In this document: positions 57,976-64,000 of the stretch, in pieces
Layout of the letters: each line of letters starts with the position of its first letter
Numbering within the stretch: position 1 is the first letter of the stretch
From: Ampelomyces quisqualis
Taxonomy: Eukaryota; Ascomycota; Dothideomycetes; Pleosporales; Phaeosphaeriaceae
DNA: 64,000 nt
Direction of reading: 5' to 3'
Assembly (NCBI GenBank): GCA_018398575.1
Contig: JAGTXZ010000021.1
Span: 1,488,001 to 1,552,000, forward strand
The notes under the pieces: model-generated
The model's database searches: none
What the model was told of the DNA's origin: nothing
What the model saw: only the letters and a program-made list of their open reading frames with translations
Program-made: the position numbers and the translations under genes

Positions 57976-58701
57976 ATGATGAGCCGAGACCCGAATTTCT
58001 CGCGCCGCTTCACCCACGTCGAACACCATGACGATCTTGACATTAGCGCAACAGCAGAACGCCTGGATCTCAGGCCCTCGTACATTGGATCATGCTACCA
58101 CTCCTCTTCTGCACCTTTCTCGCCCACCTTGCCACGCCCCTCGTCACCTGTAGCCTCCGTGTCAGTAATCACCGCGCCAGCGAACTGCTTGCGCCGGGAA
58201 GAAATGTGGCAGCCCGAGACGGAGGCAGAGCAAGATGAAGCCACGAGGCGGCAGAGTAGAAAGAGCGTGTTGCCAGAACCACACCCGCACCCGAACTTCC
58301 AACGCCGGCCGTCGAAACTTCAAAAATCGCCCAGCAGAGCAAGCACGAGACCGTTGCTTGTGCAACCGTCGCAACCCCAACCACAGACCCGCACTCACAC
58401 CCACACGCCCTCCTGCCCCGAGTCTCTTAGTCGTCCCTCCCTGACTAAATCGTTGCATCACACGTCTTTTCTGGCTCGCCGCTCCCCTTCTGCGCTATCG
58501 CTTTCTGGCCGTCCGGGCACCATGTTCAAAACTTGGACGACCATCACCGCTGACCCCGCTCGCAGAGACTCGTGGCTCGCCGGCCGGAAGAAGTCGAGCC
58601 AGCGCACGTGCATCTACTGGTTGTTTTGGTTATGTTTGATGCTGGTCATTGTGGGTGTGGTTGTTACGATGGTGGTGCTCAAGACGCATGACATTATATG
58701 A
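57976..58701 (+). CDS. Hypothetical tail-anchored membrane protein
   Basis: Single exon, 241 residues, starting MMSRDPNFSRRFTHVEHHDD. The first 200 residues are polar, rich in Ser, Pro, Arg and Gln, and predicted disordered. The only hydrophobic segment is at the very end: CIYWLFWLCLMLVIVGVVVT followed by MVVLKTHDII, preceded by the basic patch RKKSSQR. This layout fits a tail-anchored protein with its bulk in the cytosol. No family is recognised. High GC could give such a frame by chance, but the start context, the CT-rich leader and the well-formed C-terminal helix argue for a gene. Confidence 0.6.
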   Translation: MMSRDPNFSRRFTHVEHHDDLDISATAERLDLRPSYIGSCYHSSSAPFSPTLPRPSSPVASVSVITAPANCLRREEMWQPETEAEQDEATRRQSRKSVLPEPHPHPNFQRRPSKLQKSPSRASTRPLLVQPSQPQPQTRTHTHTPSCPESLSRPSLTKSLHHTSFLARRSPSALSLSGRPGTMFKTWTTITADPARRDSWLAGRKKSSQRTCIYWLFWLCLMLVIVGVVVTMVVLKTHDII

Positions 58702-59238
58702 TTGATGGAGGACAGGTGTTGAGAAATCTAGACATGGGGATGGATGGACGGAGAGGATGGAATCACAGACGGAGATTGCCTATGCATTGAACGGCGCACA
58801 CTTTAGTGTTTGCCGTATTTCCAACGAGGGGTTCTCTTCTTCGCCACAGGCCTACCGTGTACATATTTCTTCAGATGATACCACCGTGCTCCCTGCAACT
58901 TGAACACGGCTTTGTTTACTTCTTGGACGTATTATTCATGCACTTTTGATCTACCTATGGTCGCGTCAGCGACTACTCGCTATCCAAGAGAAGAAGACGG
59001 TAATACCATGCGGGCTGACCCAAAACGCCTCACGCCCTTGTATGTGAAAAATAATCGAGCTGGTGATTCGAGTCCATCGCGACGTTACCCAGGGCCACGG
59101 CGGTCATCCACTACTCCAACAACTGCCCGACCCCGATGACTTCCTCCTGACATGGGCCTCACTAGTCCGCAACGCCAGCGCCATCACATGCGGCAAATCC
59201 TGGCGATCCCGGTCCCTTCCCTCACGCTCCTCGTTGTC
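58702..59238. other. Convergent intergenic region
   Basis: Lies between the 3' ends of the tail-anchored protein gene and the U2AF gene. No gene seen. Confidence 0.5.
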
Positions 59239-59922
59239 CTATAACCTCTTCGCAGGGGGCGTGGGACTCTTACTCATGCTCCTCTCGTCCCGACCTCTCT
59301 CCTTGAGCCACTTCCTCGTGCCCATTTCCAGCTCGCGATCCAGCGTCGGCGTCGGCTGCTTGCGATGTATGAAGTTGCAGAAGCCGCCGCGCACACACCC
59401 CTCGCCACTATTAAGACGACAACAGGCTTCGCGGAAATCGGTCACGGGCGATAGTTCGCAGTATATCGGGCGGCCGGCGTACCAGCGCGAGTTGAGGGCG
59501 TCGCACGCTTTTTGCGAGTCTTCTTCGTACTTGAAGCGCACGTATACATTGCCAATGAGATCTGTAGGCCGGTATCAGTTGTTCCATGTGCACGCGATAG
59601 GTAAGAGAAGCATGGACGTACGATCATTGTTGTTGTCGCACACTACAAGCTCCTCAACCAGGCCGTACTGGCACAACTCGCACCAGATATCTTCGTAGAA
59701 CGCATCAAAATGCAGCTGCATCTGCTGGGGCGTCATCTTGTTCTTCGCGTCGTACGCCGGGTTCTGGTAGAGATTCGGCAGCAGAATCGTCTGGCTGTAC
59801 GACGGCTTGACGTGTTTGCGCGAGCATCGATCGCCGTGACGGCAGGCGCCGATTTTGTAGTAGAAAGAGCAGTTGACCTTGTCTTGTTCCGTACCGAAGA
59901 TGGAGGCGAGATAGTTCGCCAT
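59239..59922 (-). CDS. U2AF1: U2AF small subunit (splicing factor)
   Basis: Exons 59622-59922 and 59239-59561 with a 60-nt intron (GTACGT donor, CTACAG acceptor) give 207 residues. It starts MANYLASIFGTEQDKVNCSF, followed by the first CCCH finger (CSFYYKIGACRHGDRCSRKH), the RRM-like U2AF-homology part (CDNNNDHLIGNVYVRFKYEE, RWYAGRPIYCELSPVTDFRE) and the second CCCH finger (CCRLNSGEGCVRGGFCNFIH). The C-terminus is short and has no long RS domain. With the large subunit it recognises the AG at 3' splice sites, a nuclear function. Size matches fungal members. The first 56 bp around its ATG exist in extra copies at 4507-4645. Confidence 0.96.
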
Positions 59923-60590
59923 GATCGTGGTTGCGGTGGACGGTCGATGAGTGCGATGTGTGGTGTTTGTGAGGTGGCGCAAGTTTCGCTGAGAGATCCG
60001 AGGCTGAGAAAAGTCGCGATGCCGTCGCGCGCTGAGCAAGCCAGCCTGGGCCGGCTAGCGTGACCGCGTTAGTCATGCGCCAAGGAATCCTGCTGCGTGG
60101 ATGTTGTGACGACGATGAACGCTTGGATTCTTGCGCGTGGACTTCACCTCACTCAGCAAGGTTGTGTATGAATCCCAAATTTGAACATTTGATTTATTGG
60201 AATGTGAAAAGAAAGCAAATCATCACTCTTCCCTCACAGGTGATATTAAACTCCGCAAGATCCAGTCGCCGCCAGATATGCTAAATGCTGATAGAAACTA
60301 AACGCCAATACATATATATGCAGGGGGTATCATCGCCCATTCGTTCCCATTTTTCCTGACCCAAAAGACGATATCCGTCCAGCGCCAAAAAGACGCAACC
60401 ATACTCCAATCAATGAAGAAACCCATCGCACAGTCTAGACTCGTATCCGTGGCCTGCCAGAAAGTGAGACTGTCAGTAGGATGAGCGGGTAGGAAAAGCG
60501 CGCAGCGCAATTACAGAAGAGAAGATATGCGACACTGAAGCAACATGACTTGAAAGACCAGAAAATGCAGCACAACAACGCAAAAGTCCA
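59923..60590. other. Intergenic, no gene seen
   Basis: Promoter of the U2AF gene and 3' flank of the next minus-strand gene. No gene seen. Confidence 0.5.
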
Positions 60591-62138
60591 CTATGTGAAC
60601 ATACCCCGGAATTTGGCACCGTTGGGGTTACCCATATTAAAGCCAGGAAGCTTTGATGGCGCAGAAGAGGGTGGTGACTGGATGCCAGCGGAAGGTGCAG
60701 CTACACCTGGTGGTGCGCGTGAAGCAGGGGGCGTGACATCAGCAATTGGGTCCTGCGATATGACAGAGGAGGCAACGCGCTTGGAGGTGACGAGAGTCGA
60801 AGGCGTCTGTGAAGCTGGAGAAGCGGTCACGGTCATCATGACGGTATCCGTGACGGTGACGACGCTGCCATCTTCAGGCTTAGAAGAATCAGGTGTAGAC
60901 GACGGAGCCGGGCCCGGACGCTGGGTGAGCGTGGGAATGACTGGCTGGCCAGAAGCACCGGCAGCTTTGGAAGAGGGTGCTGGAGCCTGAGATGGAGCTG
61001 GAGCCTGAGATGGAGCTGGAGCCTGAGATGGAGCTGGAGCCTGAGATGGAGCTGGAGCCTGAGATGGAGCTGGAGCCTGAGATGGAGCTGGAGCCTGAGA
61101 TGGAGCTGGAGCCTGAGATGGAGCTGCTGGAGCCTGAGACGAGAGTGCAGGGGCCGATGGCTTTAGCGAAGGCACACCGCCTGGTGCAGATGGTATTGGA
61201 GTCTGCTTGCCAGAGAAGATGGGGCCAACCTCCCCCTGTATGGCATCGGTCATGATGGCAGTGCGTGAAGCAAATCCTTCTACGGCGACAGACATGCCGT
61301 CTTGCTGACCAAGAGCAAACTTGGAGTCCGCTTCAGCAGCGAAAGCCGTCTCGCCAGAGGTGACATCGACATCGATGCAGGTGCTGTAGTACTCGTCCTT
61401 TCCCTTTGGTAGTCCAGGGTCTTCACCAGGAGCTGTATTCCACTGCCACACCCAGTAGAAGGTGTAGGCTTTGCCCTTGGCTGCAGTTTCGGGAAGCTGC
61501 ACGTTGGTCTCGCAGAACAGAGGCATGTTACCAGGTCCGCTGGCGGCTTGTCCCAGAGCAAAGTTGGGCGTGGCTTGTGTGCGCTCCTTGAACGTGGGAG
61601 AATCATTGGTCTCGTAACAACGACCATCGTCGAAATCGTTCATTGTGAGAAGAACGCCACGTGCATCACCACCCTTGCCATCTTTTGTCCATCGGAGCAC
61701 ATTGGCGAGCTTCTCGTCTTCTTTGGGTTCTGTAGTGCCGTAAACAAAGACCGTCCCAGCCTTTTCTGGCTTACCCTTTTGATTCTCTGGCTTCGTAATG
61801 TGACCGTTCTCCATATAGCGCATGGCGATGAAGCCTCCGGGCACTGCCTGTAGACGAGGGTACGCGTCCTTGGACTGCTTTTGTTGCCGTTGGTCCTTGT
61901 GACAGAGCAGAGTATCCTCCTCAATGAACGTCTTCTGTTGATAGGCGGGTATCTCGAAGTTCATCGAGAAGCCGTTGTATCCTGGATCCGTTTTGGAGTA
62001 CATGCCCCGTGGGTAGCCGTACTCGCCGACATATTGACCCTTGTCGTTGACGTTGCGGAGTTGCTCGATCCACGTATGAGCTGACACAGCTGGAATGAGG
62101 GCGAGCGCCGCGATGGAGGCTTGGAGAATGCACAGCAT
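60591..62138 (-). CDS. Secreted protein with N-terminal histidine and Pro/Ser/Ala repeat linker (DUF7492-like)
   Basis: Single exon, 515 residues. The signal peptide MLCILQASIAALALIPAVSA is predicted to be cut before HTWIEQLRNVNDKGQ, so the mature protein would begin with His. The conserved domain (about 21-290) contains YVGEYGYPRGMYSKTDPGYN, DTLLCHKDQRQ, GGFIAMRYMENGHITKPENQ, LLTMNDFDDGRCYETND, MPLFCETNVQLPE and YTFYWVWQWNTAPGEDPGLP, a widespread fungal secreted family (I recall DUF7492). A linker of eight perfect APAPSQ units follows, then a Ser/Thr/Pro-rich tail that is likely O-glycosylated. Activity is unknown. The His-first mature end plus a conserved ENGHIT resembles the histidine brace of copper polysaccharide monooxygenases, which is inference. 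Confidence 0.88.
   Translation of the reverse strand: MLCILQASIAALALIPAVSAHTWIEQLRNVNDKGQYVGEYGYPRGMYSKTDPGYNGFSMNFEIPAYQQKTFIEEDTLLCHKDQRQQKQSKDAYPRLQAVPGGFIAMRYMENGHITKPENQKGKPEKAGTVFVYGTTEPKEDEKLANVLRWTKDGKGGDARGVLLTMNDFDDGRCYETNDSPTFKERTQATPNFALGQAASGPGNMPLFCETNVQLPETAAKGKAYTFYWVWQWNTAPGEDPGLPKGKDEYYSTCIDVDVTSGETAFAAEADSKFALGQQDGMSVAVEGFASRTAIMTDAIQGEVGPIFSGKQTPIPSAPGGVPSLKPSAPALSSQAPAAPSQAPAPSQAPAPSQAPAPSQAPAPSQAPAPSQAPAPSQAPAPSQAPAPSSKAAGASGQPVIPTLTQRPGPAPSSTPDSSKPEDGSVVTVTDTVMMTVTASPASQTPSTLVTSKRVASSVISQDPIADVTPPASRAPPGVAAPSAGIQSPPSSAPSKLPGFNMGNPNGAKFRGMFT
60979..61122. repeat. 18-bp tandem repeat inside the secreted-protein gene
   Basis: Eight perfect copies of GCTGGAGCCTGAGATGGA (plus strand) encode APAPSQ hexapeptides on the minus strand; a diverged ninth unit follows. 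The perfect identity suggests recent expansion and probable length variation between strains. Confidence 0.95.
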
Positions 62139-64000
62139 CCTGAATATATGTGCAGGGATGAGGTGTTGTCAAAGTGTGGTGGTCTGTCCTGCAGGTTCGG
62201 ATCTCGGTATGGGCAGAGCTGAAAATATCGCAAATGTGTGCCGGGGTGTTTGGAAGAAAGTTGTGTATGAGCAAGAAGTGAGGGACAATATCGTAAGGTC
62301 GTTATGGGTTGTATGTGGCCTTGGCGATGAACTCATTGGCCGCTCACAGTGCTAACCGGCACGTGAGCAATCCGTCTTCACCTCAGGTAACAATGTCAAT
62401 GGGCGGACAATGGAACAATAAGGAATGGATCTGCCGGTATTCACAACCTCGCGGCCTGCGCTCACAATGACGAATGGGAAAAAAGCAAAGAAGCGAAGAG
62501 AAGCGAAGCGGCACAGCCAGATAGTGAACAGAAGCTCGCGTGGCCATAGTCCTTTAGTAGGCGGGTGAAGGGTAGTGCGACGCTTTTCACTGTTGCACAG
62601 TATCTCGGGCCTAGAAGGGCAGAAGCAACGGGAGCCAATAGAGATGGAGACACACGAGGTGTCGAAACACATAGCCACTCCATGCGACTCCGCGCTTAAG
62701 CTTCGCAGCCTACTGTATGGGTATTGGGTCTGCGTTTCAACGTCGGGCTTACTTCACTGTAGCCGCCAGTCGTCCCGATCTCGCAGCGTCTCTGCGGCGT
62801 AGCGCGGACCTTTGCAGCCTCCCGCACTCTGGGCGCGAATGGCTTTTATAACAATGCCGAGAAATTAGCATCTCATAAGGCTGCACGGGGCTATCCTAGA
62901 GTCTCAGGCAACACGTGCCGTGGATCTACGACACAATCAACGGCAGCTAGGTGTCGGCTAGATAGCATGTCGGTCTCCCTATCGCATGGCGGGACAATAC
63001 ACAAAGCCACGTCGGCCTGCCGTTTGCATTGTCACAGGTGGTGCAAAGAACGCGACGCGTCAGCAAGACGTGAGGGAGCGCAGCTTGCACGACGCGACGA
63101 CAGGCCAACGGATACCGGCGCCTTCGAGAACAAAAATTGTGATGTGGGTGAATGGTGGGGTGGAAGAGAGGTGGTAGGTGTCACGTTTCAGACTTCGCCT
63201 CGTTTGCTGGCGTGATTGGGTTGGCGCGCGCAGCACGACTAGGTTGGCGCTCCTCCAGTCTCTATACCTCGGTATTTGAGCATCGTGAGCCAGCGGGGCC
63301 CGCAATCCTCTTTTCGTAATGCTTCTACCGGCGCGCAACGCTTCTCTCGGCAGTGGATTGATGCCACAGGTTGTTCAATAGTGTTCGTAACGAGGGTTTT
63401 CGCGTTTCAGTGTGATGCAGCGCGGACCGTCTAGAACTGAGGTCGGTGAAATTGGAGGCCCGTGTCTAGAGGAACTTCTCGTCAGACGAGCATGTAGCGC
63501 AAACACTCTGACTGTATGACTTCTTGAATGCTCGATTAAAGAAGGGCTCCGTCTGGCACCCGTCTGCTGTTCCTTTTTGCGATTATTTCTTGACAATGAG
63601 GACAAGACATGCAATAACCAGTCCATCCGCGGATGCAATGCACTGATGGATTGTGTTTTCTATACAAATTCCTAATTCATGTGGGCACTCTGCGTCCAAA
63701 AGTCTCCTGGGCCTCAACAAGGCTTTGCAACATGGCTCGAGGGATCGAAGTGCCGTGTGCAATTTGATCTGGTGCTGCAATGAGAATGTACCCTGATTGG
63801 CTACGGAATTGGTGGGGCTTAGGTAATGTCTACAGGTTAGGAAACAAAGACTTTTGCCACATAACTACTACTATCTAACTCCACCTAGACTGCCGCTGCT
63901 ACTGTTGATGTCGCAACTATAGTAGGTGAGCAAGTGAGATGGATGGAAAAATTACTTACAGGATGGCTTGAGCCGCACAAGCAACACCACCACCACAGTG
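62139..64000. other. Right-end intergenic stretch
   Basis: Promoter of the secreted-protein gene at the left. Beyond about 62.4 kb, frames on both strands are short and of mixed composition. No gene, RNA gene or repeat is recognised up to the edge. Confidence 0.4.

Noticed and set aside
59063..59698. 211-codon plus-strand frame
   Set aside because: Antisense of the U2AF small-subunit gene.
1..64000. tRNA, rRNA, CRISPR array or intact transposon
   Set aside because: I looked for T-loop (GGTTCGANTCC-like) sequences, repeat-spacer arrays, reverse transcriptase or transposase motifs and long terminal repeats and found none convincing; a tRNAscan or RepeatModeler run could still find diverged cases.

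Overview
The window is eukaryotic nuclear DNA, almost certainly from a filamentous ascomycete (Pezizomycotina; a Dothideomycete is my best guess, unproven). Introns are short (about 45-80 nt) with GTAAGT/GTACGT/GTGAGT-type donors and CTAAC/CTGAC-like branch points, there are no operons or Shine-Dalgarno sites, and many proteins are typical fungal types: SLX4, a DUF1996 secreted protein, a Kre9/Knh1-like GPI protein, exo-1,3-beta-glucanase, an RCK2/Srk1-type kinase, fungal HMG-CoA reductase and U2AF small subunit. I saw no tRNA, rRNA, CRISPR array or intact transposon.

Layout. At 1-1088 (minus) lies the N-terminal half of SLX4, running off the left edge. From 1.1 to 13.3 kb the DNA is gene-poor and looks like an accumulation of relics: a 20-bp minisatellite, direct and inverted repeats, two tandem copies plus an inverted piece of the start of the U2AF small-subunit gene (whose intact copy is at 59.2-59.9 kb), a fragment of an ORP1-like fungal family, and a few weak spliced gene candidates. 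From 13.4 to 31.0 kb genes are dense: a RING-like protein, a membrane-anchored M28 peptidase of the glutamate carboxypeptidase II type, a 2-oxoglutarate/Fe(II) dioxygenase, a small coiled-coil protein lying tail-to-tail with a small secreted cysteine-rich protein, a single-pass membrane protein, a 917-aa protein with a CaaX end, then two cell-wall genes (Kre9/Knh1-like and exo-1,3-beta-glucanase). A 4.2-kb intergenic stretch follows.

From 35.2 to 48.2 kb: the DUF1996 protein, a zinc-finger/TenA-like protein, two diverged paralogues of an unknown family in tandem, and another unknown protein. From 48.9 to 62.1 kb: the Srk1/RCK2-type kinase, HMG-CoA reductase, a DUF3605 protein, a possible tail-anchored protein, U2AF small subunit, and a secreted protein whose mature N-terminus is predicted to be histidine. 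The last 1.9 kb holds nothing I can call.

Most genes are unrelated housekeeping or surface genes, not a biosynthetic cluster. The one functional theme is the cell surface: beta-glucan synthesis or remodelling at 27.9-31.0 kb and several secreted proteins. Splice models were worked out by hand; for the well-supported genes the exon phases close into full reading frames. Low-confidence models are marked as such.
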